A program made the translations under genes and the position numbers. Positions 25,584-35,213 of a stretch of 64,000 nucleotides of DNA are shown here, piece after piece. How positions within the stretch are numbered: the first letter of the stretch is position 1; each line of letters opens with the position of its first letter. The stretch lies in the NCBI GenBank assembly GCA_902788095.1, contig CADAIT010000006.1:1-64000 (forward strand), in the 5' to 3' direction. The DNA comes from an uncultured Bacteroidia bacterium. Lineage in GTDB: Bacteria; Bacteroidota; Bacteroidia; Bacteroidales; UBA932. The notes under the pieces were generated by a model. The model made no database searches and was not told the origin of the DNA. It worked only from the letters and a program-made list of their open reading frames with translations.

Positions 25584-26893
25584 ATGAGTAAAAGCAAAAA
25601 AGGACTCGTGTTGGGATTCATCAGGGACCTCATCCTTTCGGTGAGTGCTTCCTTATTTTCTATCCTTCTTCTGCGGTGGGTAACTTCTCCTATCGGCGGA
25701 TTCACAATCCACCTTCTTAAGTGGCTGGGTCTGTCGCTCGTCGCATCCGTGCTGGCTTTCTTCTTTACCAAATATTATAAGAGAGACCGCGATGTGGTTT
25801 CCAGGGAAAGTCTGTTGCACCTTGTCGTTGTCGTCCTGATCAAAGACGGCCTGCTTGCACTGTGCCTGCTTGCCGGTTTCGTGAGTTTCCCTTCCATTAT
25901 CGACTGTGTGCTCCTGATCTTTGCGGATATGCTTTTCACGCTGTTTATTTGCCAGTATGTCCGCATCTCCCAGGGCTCCGAGGTTCGCCGGATCCGTCAG
26001 CTTTCCGCGGCCAAATCCGCCCTTGTCATGGGAACGGACTCTGCCGCTGTCGCAATGGCCAAGGAACTCGGCGAATCCGGAAATTACCTTGTGATGGGGC
26101 TGGTTAGCGACGATATTGACATGGAAGGCCGTATCATCGGAAACTTTCCGGTATATTATGTAAGCGGTCCCATCGGTGTGGAACGCCTCAAATGGAAGAT
26201 CGGCGGAATCGACTGCATTTTCTTCCCCCGTACGCAGGATTTTGAAAGCCTGGATACTGAACTGGATAACGAAGAAAAGCTTCTTACGGATGAGAACATC
26301 GCCACGTTGAACGCTTTTGCCAAGCGCACCTTCGACGTAGTGGTCTCTTTCATCCTGCTCGCCGTCTTCTCCCCCTGATTCTCATCTGCGCCATCGCCGT
26401 AAAACTGGAGGACGGAGGTCCCGCCTTCTATTGCCAGGAGCGGATCGGCAAGGGTGGACGCAAGTTCAAGCTGGTGAAATTCCGTTCCATGCGCATTGAT
26501 GCGGAATCCATGGGTACTCCCGCCTTGTGCAGCGGTGAAACCGATCCCCGCCTCACCCGCGTGGGCCGTTTCCTCCGCGTCCATCACCTGGACGAATTGC
26601 CGCAGATGTGGAATGTACTCATCGGGGACATGAGTTTTGTGGGCTGGCGCCCGGAACGGGAGTACTTTGTCCAGCAAATCATGCAGATTGACAATCGCTT
26701 CCAGTACCTGTACCAGATTCGTCCGGGGGTGACCAGTTTCGCCACGGTGTACAACGGATACACGGACACCATGGAAAAGATGCTCACCCGGCTGGACCAG
26801 GACATCTATTATCTGCGCACTCAGTCCATCGCTTTCGATGCCAAAATACTCATGCTAACCTTCCTGACCATTGTTTCCGGAAAGAAATTCTAG
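25584..26893 (+). pseudogene. Undecaprenyl-phosphate sugar phosphotransferase, frameshifted
   Basis: The first part encodes four membrane helices and a nucleotide-binding-like domain (LVMGTDSAAVAMAKELGESG), then FDVVVSFILLAVFSP and a stop at 26376. The frame continues one base over as LILICAIAVKLEDGGPAFYC, with KFRSMRIDAES, HHLDELPQMWNV and the last catalytic region. Together they form a WbaP-like initiating enzyme of about 436 residues. The break is in a run of five C (26371-26375); one more C would restore the frame. It could be a true mutation, phase variation, or a sequencing/assembly error. Confidence 0.85.
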
Positions 26894-26899
26894 TTTGCG

Positions 26900-27406
26900 A
26901 TGCAGCAGTGTTGGTATGTGGCACGGACGCGCTACTTTCACAAAGAAATCCAGATGCGCGACATGCTCACGGAAATGGGTATCGAAAATTTTGTTCCTAC
27001 GGTAAAACGGAAACGTACTCGAGGAAAAGGAATGGCCGAAAGGGCGGCCGCTCCCAACCTGGTCTTTGTCCGCACGGACCGTCTGTCGGCGCTCGGTCTC
27101 ATTACTGAGCGGCACCTTCCGATGGAATGGATGCAGGACTGTGCCACGCGTGCAATGATGGTGGTGCCGGACAAGCAGATGGACGATTTTCGGCGTGTTT
27201 TCTCCGAGGCGTCCCTGGAAGAAGGCGGCCTTTTGACAGAGCCTTTTACGCCCGGAGATCCCGTGCAGGTAACGGACGGGCCGCTGATTGGAGTAGAGGG
27301 AACGATTATGGACGAAGCCGGCAAGTTGTATGTGGTGGTGGGTTTGGCCGGCAGCCTCTTTGCCAGGGCTTTGGTGCCCAAGGCGTGGCTTAAAATAATG
27401 CAATAG
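26900..27406 (+). CDS. UpxY-family transcription antiterminator
   Basis: A 168-residue NusG-like protein: NGN domain starting WYVARTRYFHKEIQMRDMLT and a C-terminal KOW region (TPGDPVQVTDGPLIGVEGTI). UpxY proteins in Bacteroides let RNA polymerase read through the long capsule operon in cis. Its place near the start of the polysaccharide locus fits. No UpxZ partner is seen. It lies 6 bp after the phosphotransferase. Confidence 0.88.
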   Translation: MQQCWYVARTRYFHKEIQMRDMLTEMGIENFVPTVKRKRTRGKGMAERAAAPNLVFVRTDRLSALGLITERHLPMEWMQDCATRAMMVVPDKQMDDFRRVFSEASLEEGGLLTEPFTPGDPVQVTDGPLIGVEGTIMDEAGKLYVVVGLAGSLFARALVPKAWLKIMQ

Positions 27407-27420
27407 AACTAAAAAATGAT

Positions 27421-27428
27421 TATATTTG
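27421..27428 (+). promoter_or_regulatory. Possible promoter before the outer-membrane gene trio
   Basis: TATATTTG fits the -7 consensus, 100 bases before the ATG at 27529. No clear -33 box. Confidence 0.45.
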
Positions 27429-27528
27429 TAACTATTATCGGACGAGGTTCTATATCGCCTATATCGGTTTTGCAACTGCAAGACTGACGGCGTAGCCGTT
27501 CCTTGAAAGACAGAAGAGCGCTTCGAAA

Positions 27529-28251
27529 ATGAAAAAACAGATTGCTATTCTTTCGATTACTGCCTGTGTGCTGGTTTCAGTTTTCAGTGCCGGTGCGCAG
27601 ACCAAAAAGGTTGCATTGCCCTGGGGTGTTGCTGTCCGCGGCAATGTCATAGGCAATGTACACGAGAATGTAATGTCATATTTCAAGCATCGCCGTTTTG
27701 CAGACCTTGTTACTGCAGGTTTTTCGGTAGACGGGATGTACGATTTTACCAATATTTTCGGTACTCGCGTGAGCTTCGCCATGGGTAAAAATGCGGGTGC
27801 CTGCAATTCCCAGGAAGCGGGTGGCGGTTTCTATCCCTATTATTTCAGGAGCATCAATGTTTTTGCCGATGCTATGATTCACTTCGGCAATCCTGAAGAT
27901 GCGTTTTCTTCAAGGATTTACGCAGGTTTGGGCTATGCCCATACTTATGATGTGGTGGAGAACCTGAAAAATGGCGTCACGAACTGGCCTCATCCCTGGG
28001 CTACCCCCGACCAGCCGATTCCCAACTCGAAAGAGCCCAACGATGTTTTTGGCTTTCGCGTTGGTTATATGGGAGAGTGGCACATCACACCGGAGGTGGG
28101 AGTACTCATCGATGCCTGTGGCGAGTTTTATTCGGATGCGTATGACTGCCTGATGCCGTATAGGAGCGATCACGACGCCTATCGCGGCTACGCCGGATTT
28201 CCTTTCGATATGCGTTTCGTTATTTCGCTGGGAATAGCTTATCATTTTTAA
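27529..28251 (+). CDS. Outer-membrane beta-barrel protein
   Basis: A 240-residue protein with a signal peptide cut near AGAQ (residue 24), alternating hydrophobic strands, and a terminal aromatic residue (LGIAYHF), all signs of a small beta-barrel. I cannot assign a specific family or substrate. It is followed by an OmpA-type protein 26 bp downstream and was probably acquired or kept with the polysaccharide locus. Confidence 0.7.
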   Translation: MKKQIAILSITACVLVSVFSAGAQTKKVALPWGVAVRGNVIGNVHENVMSYFKHRRFADLVTAGFSVDGMYDFTNIFGTRVSFAMGKNAGACNSQEAGGGFYPYYFRSINVFADAMIHFGNPEDAFSSRIYAGLGYAHTYDVVENLKNGVTNWPHPWATPDQPIPNSKEPNDVFGFRVGYMGEWHITPEVGVLIDACGEFYSDAYDCLMPYRSDHDAYRGYAGFPFDMRFVISLGIAYHF

Positions 28252-28277
28252 CAAGATTATCAGATAAATATTATATT

Positions 28278-29405
28278 GTGAAGAAGATTCTTATCTTTTT
28301 TTTAGTCGCCGCCTTTAGTGTGGCGGCATATGCTCAGGGGCAGGATACCCTTACGGTTTATTCCCCGAGGGAAACTGCTGCTGAGCTTAATAAGCCGGAA
28401 AAATACCCTCTGAACTGGTTTGTCGGTGTGGGAGGCGGTTTCAATATGGCTACCGACGTACGCAGTTACTCGACACAAAAGACGGGAAACGGAACGGGAA
28501 TATCCGTTGATGTGTATGCCGGTAAGTGGTTAAACCGTTATTTCGGTTCAAGCCTGGGCTATCACGGTATCAACACGTCCTTCAACGATGTCAATCTACC
28601 TAGCCGCGACCACGGCAGCCATCCGTTCTTTTATCTTCACGCGGATGCACTCTTCCGTCCCACTACCTGGCTGGTCCCTTATGTTCACGCCGGTTATATC
28701 AACGTGACTCACACCAGTGTTGAAATGGGCGTCAACAACAAGCACAAACACGCGTTCGGCGGTGGTGCGGGTATTATGTTTCCTATCCGTGCGGGACGTT
28801 TTCGCGTTGTTCCCGGTGTGAGAGTCACTATGATGAGTGGTAACGTGGGCACCTATGAAGACACGCCCCAGAAGGAGTTGCGAATCAAATTTAGCGCAAC
28901 CATCGGCCTGGCCTATACCTTCGGCCGTCAGAAGGCACGCGTAATCCGTGAGGTGACGGAAGTACCTTATGAGGTGCTGCGTATCGACACGGTGCACGTT
29001 CACACGCATAGCGTAGATACCGTGTACATCCAAAGGGAATTGGAAGCCTTGGCCGAGAGTATCAATTCACGTACGCAGGCCGATGTCTTGTTTGACCTGA
29101 ATTCGGCCAATCTTCGCCCGGATGCCTATCCCATCCTCCAGGAGGTGGTGGAGTTCCTGAGGGAGAATCCCGACGTGCATGCCACCATCGAAGGACACGC
29201 CTGTATCCTGGGCTTTGATTCAGTGAACCAGCCGCTCTCGGAGCGTCGCGCGCAGGCGGTCTTCGACTATTTGCACGGTCACGGAATACCGTTCGAACGA
29301 TTGGATGCCAAGGGCTATGGCTCCAAACGTCCCAAGACTTCCAACGAGACGGAGCACGGCAGAAGACTGAACCGTCGGATTGAATTCGTATTTAGACTCA
29401 AGTAA
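28278..29405 (+). CDS. OmpA family outer-membrane protein
   Basis: A 375-residue protein with signal peptide (AAYAQG), a barrel-like region to about residue 220, and a C-terminal OmpA peptidoglycan-binding domain (FDLNSANLRPDAYPILQEV, IEGHA, LSERRAQAVFDYL, RRLNRRIEF). It links the outer membrane to the cell wall. Start is GTG at 28278. It follows the barrel protein in the same direction. Confidence 0.88.
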   Translation: MKKILIFFLVAAFSVAAYAQGQDTLTVYSPRETAAELNKPEKYPLNWFVGVGGGFNMATDVRSYSTQKTGNGTGISVDVYAGKWLNRYFGSSLGYHGINTSFNDVNLPSRDHGSHPFFYLHADALFRPTTWLVPYVHAGYINVTHTSVEMGVNNKHKHAFGGGAGIMFPIRAGRFRVVPGVRVTMMSGNVGTYEDTPQKELRIKFSATIGLAYTFGRQKARVIREVTEVPYEVLRIDTVHVHTHSVDTVYIQRELEALAESINSRTQADVLFDLNSANLRPDAYPILQEVVEFLRENPDVHATIEGHACILGFDSVNQPLSERRAQAVFDYLHGHGIPFERLDAKGYGSKRPKTSNETEHGRRLNRRIEFVFRLK

Positions 29406-29411
29406 ATTAGG

Positions 29412-30098
29412 ATGGGCAAGAAAGTAGCTGTTCTGCTCGTGATGTCGCAGGTCCTTCTGGCTTGTAGCATACACGATCATTTGCATCCTTCCCTTCAGCC
29501 CTTGAAGGTAGAGTGGGCCACTTGCAACGTAGGCGCTTCGGCTCCGGAAGAGGCGGGAACCTTTTTTGCCTGGGGAGAAACCGAAGGCAAGACGCTTTAC
29601 GATTGGGACAATTACCGTTATTCCACTCCTGAGCCCCAGATGACCAAATACAATTTTCCCGCTGGTGCTGCCGGCAGTGCCGTTCTGGAGCCCGGCGACG
29701 ATGCCGCTACCGTCAACCTGGGTGAGGGTTGGCGTATGCCCACCCGAGCCGATTGGGATGAACTTCGTCTCAAAGGCATCTGGAGTAAGGAGGTGCTGAA
29801 TGGCGTTCCGGGCTATCGCGTCCGTTTACGTGCTTCGGGGGAAAGTATCCTTTTCCTACCGGCTGTCGGCTTCTACAGAAGTGCCCAATTGAACGAAGCC
29901 GACGCCGACATCTCTACCGATGCATCCGGAACGACCACCTGGCACAAGGCCCAGTGCCATTACTGGACTTCGGAGCTTTGGAATGCCTATTGTCCCAATG
30001 CCTACTATTACGGAATGGACGATTCTGGCTACGGGAATTTTTTCACGGCCTACCGGAGTTATGGCATGAGTGTTCGGGCCGTGAGGGATGTAAAATAA
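29412..30098 (+). CDS. Surface lipoprotein with FISUMP-like domain
   Basis: A 228-residue protein with a lipobox (VLLACSIHD). The mature part has VEWATCNVGASAPEEAGTFF, AWGETE, WRMPTRADWDEL and YWTSELW, motifs of the C-type-lectin-like domains common in Bacteroidota surface proteins. Binding partner unknown. Six bp after the OmpA gene and 6 bp before the nucleotidyltransferase fusion, so likely co-transcribed. Confidence 0.7.
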   Translation: MGKKVAVLLVMSQVLLACSIHDHLHPSLQPLKVEWATCNVGASAPEEAGTFFAWGETEGKTLYDWDNYRYSTPEPQMTKYNFPAGAAGSAVLEPGDDAATVNLGEGWRMPTRADWDELRLKGIWSKEVLNGVPGYRVRLRASGESILFLPAVGFYRSAQLNEADADISTDASGTTTWHKAQCHYWTSELWNAYCPNAYYYGMDDSGYGNFFTAYRSYGMSVRAVRDVK

Positions 30099-30104
30099 AC
30101 AGTT

Positions 30105-31913
30105 ATGCAAGCCGTTATTCTTGCTGCAGGATTTGGCAAACGCCTGGGAGAATATACTAGGCATAACACCAAATGTATGTTGGAGGTAAACGGAGTCCGT
30201 CTTATAGACCGGGCTCTGTCTTCGCTTTATGAAATCCATGTCTCCCGTGTTGTCTTGGTAGTAGGATACCAAAGTCAAAATTTGAAGGAGTATGTGGGGG
30301 ACAACTATAAAGGGATGCCGGTGATATATGTGGATAATCTTGTTTATGACAAGACGAACAACATTTATTCGCTGTATCTGGCTAAAGACTATCTGGTTCA
30401 GGAGGATTCCATTCTTCTTGAGTCTGACCTGATTTTTGAGCCGTCGGTTCTGAAGAAATTACTTGACGATCCTTATCCCAACGTGGCTCTTGTGGACAAG
30501 TATGAGAGTTGGATGGACGGTACCGTGGTTACCTTGGACGAGCAGAACCGGATCACTCGTTTTATCAACAAGGAGCGCTTCCGCTTTGAAGATATAAAGA
30601 ATTACTACAAAACGGTCAACATTTATAAGTTCAGCAGGGAGTTTTCCAAGCAGTATTATGTTCCCTTCCTTTCAGCATATAGTACAGCGTTGGGAAACAA
30701 TGAGTATTATGAGCAGGTGTTGCGTGTTCTCCTTCATCTGGATGACACCCCGCTTAAAGCCCTGCCGCTGGAAGGGGAGATCTGGTACGAGATAGATGAT
30801 GTTCAGGATTTGGACATTGCGTCAGGAATGTTTGCACCCACAGATGAAGGGCGGTATCAAGCAATAACCTCCCGCTATGGTGGCTATTGGCGTTATCCGC
30901 AAATGATAGATTTCTGCTATCTTGTCAATCCGTATTTTCCGCCCCAGCGGATGATTGATGAAATAAAGGCCAGTTTCGAGGTGCTTATGCGCGGGTATCC
31001 GTCCGGGATGAAAGTAAACGCGTTACTTGCCGCAAAAAACTTTGGCGTGCACCCGGAATCTATTGTTGTCGGGAACGGTGCTGCGGAATTGATAAAAGCA
31101 TATATGGAGAGTTGCTCCGGTCCTTTGGGAATTATTCTCCCGACATTTGAGGAGTATCCTAACCGGACAGAAGAAAAGAATCGCGTTTGCTTTACTCCGG
31201 AAGGCGAGGGTTTCCGTTATAGCGCGTCGGAGATTGAGAGTTATTTTAACGACAAAAGGATAGAGACACTTCTGCTTATCAACCCTGATAACCCCTCCGG
31301 CAATTATATTCCTTATGAGGACCTGCTGAAATTAGTGGAATGGACAAAAAAGAAAAAAGTCCGTTTTATTGTTGATGAGTCTTTTGTTGACTTTGTTGAG
31401 GCAGAAGGGCCGATATCCCTATTGGACGAAAAGTTGCTCCAACAGAATCCACACCTTGTAGTAGTAAAAAGCATCAGCAAATCCTATGGTGTTCCCGGTT
31501 TCCGTCTGGGTGTTTTGGCCGGTGGGGATAGGCAGATGATAGCGTCTATGAAAAAAGACGTTGCAATCTGGAATATCAACTCCTGCGGTGAGTTTTATAT
31601 GCAAATCTATGAGAAGTATGCCGGGGACTATAGAAAAGCCTGTCAATTATTCCGCGAGGAGAGGTCATTTTTCTTAAGCGAACTGAAAGACGTATCTTTT
31701 TTGAAAGTATATCCCAGCCAGGCGAATTATTTCCTTTGTGAACTGACATCACGGTTTACAGCCAAGGAGTTATCTCATATTTTGCTGAACCACAAGATTC
31801 TCATAAAAGACTGCAGTGCCAAGAAGGCTTTTCAGGGGCGCGAATTTGTTCGTATCGCAGTTCGTAATCGTGAAGAAAACAATTATTTGGTGAGAGTCCT
31901 GAAACAGTTGTAG
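30105..31913 (+). CDS. Nucleotidyltransferase-aminotransferase fusion
   Basis: A 602-residue two-domain enzyme. Residues 1-245 form a nucleotidyltransferase like LicC-type CTP:phosphocholine cytidylyltransferases (LAAGFGKRL, Lys23, LLESDLIF). Residues 260-602 form a fold-type I PLP enzyme of the HisC group: NPDNPSGN at 393-400, Asp424 in FIVDESF, PLP lysine Lys459 in SISKSYG, and RLGVLAGG. HisC-like PLP enzymes of capsule loci can make phosphoethanolamine or serinol phosphate (known from Campylobacter jejuni). I infer that this protein makes and CDP-activates a phospho-aminoalcohol. An aminoethylphosphonate route is an alternative. Confidence 0.8.
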   Translation: MQAVILAAGFGKRLGEYTRHNTKCMLEVNGVRLIDRALSSLYEIHVSRVVLVVGYQSQNLKEYVGDNYKGMPVIYVDNLVYDKTNNIYSLYLAKDYLVQEDSILLESDLIFEPSVLKKLLDDPYPNVALVDKYESWMDGTVVTLDEQNRITRFINKERFRFEDIKNYYKTVNIYKFSREFSKQYYVPFLSAYSTALGNNEYYEQVLRVLLHLDDTPLKALPLEGEIWYEIDDVQDLDIASGMFAPTDEGRYQAITSRYGGYWRYPQMIDFCYLVNPYFPPQRMIDEIKASFEVLMRGYPSGMKVNALLAAKNFGVHPESIVVGNGAAELIKAYMESCSGPLGIILPTFEEYPNRTEEKNRVCFTPEGEGFRYSASEIESYFNDKRIETLLLINPDNPSGNYIPYEDLLKLVEWTKKKKVRFIVDESFVDFVEAEGPISLLDEKLLQQNPHLVVVKSISKSYGVPGFRLGVLAGGDRQMIASMKKDVAIWNINSCGEFYMQIYEKYAGDYRKACQLFREERSFFLSELKDVSFLKVYPSQANYFLCELTSRFTAKELSHILLNHKILIKDCSAKKAFQGREFVRIAVRNREENNYLVRVLKQL

Positions 31914-31915
31914 AA

Positions 31916-32935
31916 ATGCGGATTTGTATTTGCGGCGGCGGTTCTTTAGGACATGTTTGTGCGGGAGTGCTATCTTCTCGTGCAGGAGTGGAGTTATCCC
32001 TTCTGACAAGCCGCCCGGAGCAGTGGAGCTCGCAAATAACCGTCAGGGATCCCGACGGACGGTCTTTTCGTGCCGCCATTAAACATATTTCCGCCAACCC
32101 GGAGGATGTTATTGTAGGGCAGGATATAATTTTATTATGTTTGCCGGGCTTTATGTTGGAGAAGACACTCCAACAGATTCGTCCTTTTGTGGGAAAGGCA
32201 ATAGTCGGAAGCATCGTTTCCAGCACCGGATTCTTCTTTTTCGCGCATCAGATATTAGGCAAGGACGCCCGGGTCTTTGGCTTTCAACGAGTTCCTTTCA
32301 TTGCCCGAGTAGAAGAATATGGAAAGTCGGCCCGTTTGCTGGGATATAAAAAAGAACTCTTCATGGCGGCGGAGAATATTCCTCAGTCGGAAGAATTCTG
32401 CCAAAAGATAGAGCAATTGTTCAGGACACCGATCATTTTTTCGGAGAACATCTATGAGGTCGCTTTGTCCAATTCAAATCCCATCCTCCACACGGGACGA
32501 CTTTATACTATTTTCTCCGGTCGGGAAAATAAGGTGTTTGATGCCCCGGTATTCTTTTATAAATCATGGACAGACGACGCTTCCCGTCTTGTTCTTGCAA
32601 TGGATGAAGAGTTATTCTGCCTGCTCGATGTTTTGGACGTGCACGGCATCAAACGCTTGGCAGATTATTATGAGAGCCCCAACGCATCTGCTCTAACCGG
32701 GAAGATTCGTTCAATAGAGGCTTTTCAAACAATTCTGACACCCATGGTGCCAGTTGATGGTGGATGGAAGGCCGATTATGACAGTCGATATTTTACGGAA
32801 GATTTTCCCTATGGACTTCGGTGGATTCGAGAAGAAGCTGAAGCAAAAGGTATTCACATGCCTAATATCAATAGGGTATATGAATGGGGGATGAAATGCT
32901 TGATACGAGCGGGAAACACCGCCGATAGAAAGTAA
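31916..32935 (+). CDS. NAD(P)-dependent opine-dehydrogenase-like enzyme
   Basis: A 339-residue oxidoreductase with a Rossmann start (ICICGGGSLGHV, residues 3-14) and a C-terminal helical domain with SNSNPILHTGRL, as in octopine/nopaline dehydrogenases, where that histidine is catalytic. Opine dehydrogenases reductively join an amine to a 2-oxo acid. Placed 2 bp after the aminotransferase fusion, it may modify the amino group of that product; this is inference. Confidence 0.75.
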   Translation: MRICICGGGSLGHVCAGVLSSRAGVELSLLTSRPEQWSSQITVRDPDGRSFRAAIKHISANPEDVIVGQDIILLCLPGFMLEKTLQQIRPFVGKAIVGSIVSSTGFFFFAHQILGKDARVFGFQRVPFIARVEEYGKSARLLGYKKELFMAAENIPQSEEFCQKIEQLFRTPIIFSENIYEVALSNSNPILHTGRLYTIFSGRENKVFDAPVFFYKSWTDDASRLVLAMDEELFCLLDVLDVHGIKRLADYYESPNASALTGKIRSIEAFQTILTPMVPVDGGWKADYDSRYFTEDFPYGLRWIREEAEAKGIHMPNINRVYEWGMKCLIRAGNTADRK

Positions 32936-32946
32936 ACATTCAGCGC

Positions 32947-34197
32947 ATGCGAATAGAGTCCTTGTTATATCGCTTTTATAAACTTCCACAAATTTACTGG
33001 ATGCAGCGTTCTTGTATTCAGGAGATTCGCCAAAAGGGGAAAGCAAAGGTCGCATTTCTTCTTTCTTCCCTCCCGATGTGGCGCGCTCAGCGGGTGTATG
33101 ACCTTTTGGCTTCGGATTCGCGCTTTGATGTCCGTCTAGTTCTCTATCCGTTTCCTAATTATAGCGAAGTGCAGAGGAAGTCAAATATAAGTGAATTGCG
33201 CGTGTATTGTGAGGCTCGGGCATTACCATTTATCGATTTGTCAGAAGAGTCCTTTCCCGGCACCGCTTTGCGAGAAGTTTTTAATCCGGATATCGTTTTT
33301 TATCCGCAACCATACAACCACCTGTACAATAACGATCTTGACAGTACTTTTTTTATCGGAAAGCTCATAAGCTATATCCCCTATTCCATGCACACTTGCG
33401 AAGAGCCGTGGGTTTTTCAAAACTTTTTGTGCAATGCCGCCTGGCGTGTATTCTTACAGCTGGATGATCATCGCGAAGAGGCGGCGGGGGTTTTGTACAA
33501 TAAAGCCAAGAATGTTCGTGTTGTCGGTGAGCCCATGGCAGACGTGTTTGCTGAGCCGGCGCAGACAGATCCGTGGAAGATTCAGAGTGTTCCAAAAAAA
33601 AGGATAATATGGGCGCCGCACTTTTCGATTGTTGACAAAGGTTGGCTGTGTCGGGATTCCTTTATATGGATGAGTTCCTTTATGTCAGATTTGGCCGAAA
33701 AGTTTCAGGATCAAATCCAATTTGCATTCAAGCCGCACCCGCGTTTAAGGACCGAACTTGAAAAGCATCCGAACTGGGGACCGGACAAGACTCGGGACTT
33801 CTACAATCGATGGGCAGAGGGAAGTAATACTCAGTTGGAGGCAGGTCCTTATACGGACTTGTTCAAGACATCGGATGCCATGATTCATGACTGTGGCTCT
33901 TTCTCGGTGGAGTATCATTTTACCGGGAAACCGGTTATGTTTGTTTCCCGCGACATAAATGCAGCCATGTCTAACCAGAATGCAATGGGGAAAGAGGGAA
34001 TACGGGCACATTATTCCGGCTCTTGTGAAAAGGACATTCTTTCCTTCGTTGAAAATGTGGTACTGGCGGAAAACGACTCCATGAAACCCATGCGCATCGC
34101 TTTCCACGAGAGGTACCTTCGCCCCCCGGGTGGACGAAGTGTGGCCGACAATATTTATCGGGAAATCCTTTCGGGGATAAAATTTACTGAAGCATGA
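32947..34197 (+). CDS. CDP-glycerol glycerophosphotransferase-like enzyme
   Basis: A 416-residue protein without clear membrane helices. FKPHPRLRTELEKHP and HDCGSFSVEYHFTGKPVMFV match the C-terminal half of the TagB/TagF family, which transfers a phospho-alcohol from its CDP form to a glycan. With the upstream nucleotidyltransferase it gives a donor-plus-transferase pair. It overlaps the acyltransferase start by 4 bases. Confidence 0.75.
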   Translation: MRIESLLYRFYKLPQIYWMQRSCIQEIRQKGKAKVAFLLSSLPMWRAQRVYDLLASDSRFDVRLVLYPFPNYSEVQRKSNISELRVYCEARALPFIDLSEESFPGTALREVFNPDIVFYPQPYNHLYNNDLDSTFFIGKLISYIPYSMHTCEEPWVFQNFLCNAAWRVFLQLDDHREEAAGVLYNKAKNVRVVGEPMADVFAEPAQTDPWKIQSVPKKRIIWAPHFSIVDKGWLCRDSFIWMSSFMSDLAEKFQDQIQFAFKPHPRLRTELEKHPNWGPDKTRDFYNRWAEGSNTQLEAGPYTDLFKTSDAMIHDCGSFSVEYHFTGKPVMFVSRDINAAMSNQNAMGKEGIRAHYSGSCEKDILSFVENVVLAENDSMKPMRIAFHERYLRPPGGRSVADNIYREILSGIKFTEA

Positions 34198-35213
34198 CCT
34201 TTCTGCTTCTCATATTGCTTGTCCTTTGCCTGTGGGGCCTTCGATTCCCGGGGTACGATTCCTCTTACTTGTCGCCGGACCGGGCGAATGCCATCAAGGG
34301 AATCTTTACCTTTTTGATTCTTTTTTCTCATCTTAGCGGATACGTTGTTTTGTCGGACAGTTGGGCCGATGTCCCCTACGTGCGAGTACAGGAACATCTG
34401 GGTCAACTGATAGTGGCCATGTTCTTTTTTTATTCGGGATATGGCATCTGGGAGTCTTTCACGAAGAAGCCGGAATACGAGAAGCATTTTTTAGGCCGCC
34501 GCCTTTTGAAGATTCTTTTGCATTTTGACATTGCGGTGCTCTTATTCATTCTGGTCCAGGCCTTTCTGCCGGTTACATATCCGGTGCGGAATTATTATTT
34601 GTGCTGGATTGGTTGGGAAGACGTGGGAAACTCCAATTGGTTTATCTTTGTGATACTTTGCCTGTATCTGATAGCCTGGGTGGCCATGAAGTTGGAGCGA
34701 GTATTCAGAAAAGGAGGGATTGTTGCTTTAATAATCCTTACGGCGGGACTTTGGGGGAGCCTTTGGATTTTGGCAGGAAAGGACCGTTGGTGGGTTGATA
34801 CAATGGCGGTATTTCCACTTGGGGCAGTTGTGAGTACACAGAAAAAACGTCTTGAGACGCTGTTGCAGCGACAAGGTGTACCCTATTTGTTGTCCGCCCT
34901 TTTCTTGTTGGCATACTTTGTCGCGCACCACTTATTTGGGATTGATATTTATGGAGGAGTTGCGTGCCTCTTCTGCCTGGTTGTAATGCTGTTTTCTTCC
35001 TGGATTAAAGTGGGAAATCCAGTACTTGCCTGGGCCGGAAAAAATGCTTTTACCATTTATATCATTCAGCGCCTGCCAATGATTGTGTTTTCGTTCTATG
35101 GACTGAATATGCACCCAGCCTTTTTTATGATGGCGGTGATTCCTGTAACCTTTCTTCTGGCCGAAGGTTTGTCCCGGCTATACAAAAGGATAGATAAGAG
35201 AATCTATGCCTGA
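34194..35213 (+). CDS. Acyltransferase 3 family membrane protein
   Basis: A 339-residue protein with about ten hydrophobic helices and the N-terminal block DRANAIKGIFTFLILFSHLS, whose histidine is typical of acyltransferase 3 enzymes. These add acetyl or similar groups to polysaccharides at the inner membrane. It overlaps Wzx by 8 bases. First of four such enzymes in the locus. Confidence 0.8.
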   Translation: MTFLLLILLVLCLWGLRFPGYDSSYLSPDRANAIKGIFTFLILFSHLSGYVVLSDSWADVPYVRVQEHLGQLIVAMFFFYSGYGIWESFTKKPEYEKHFLGRRLLKILLHFDIAVLLFILVQAFLPVTYPVRNYYLCWIGWEDVGNSNWFIFVILCLYLIAWVAMKLERVFRKGGIVALIILTAGLWGSLWILAGKDRWWVDTMAVFPLGAVVSTQKKRLETLLQRQGVPYLLSALFLLAYFVAHHLFGIDIYGGVACLFCLVVMLFSSWIKVGNPVLAWAGKNAFTIYIIQRLPMIVFSFYGLNMHPAFFMMAVIPVTFLLAEGLSRLYKRIDKRIYA

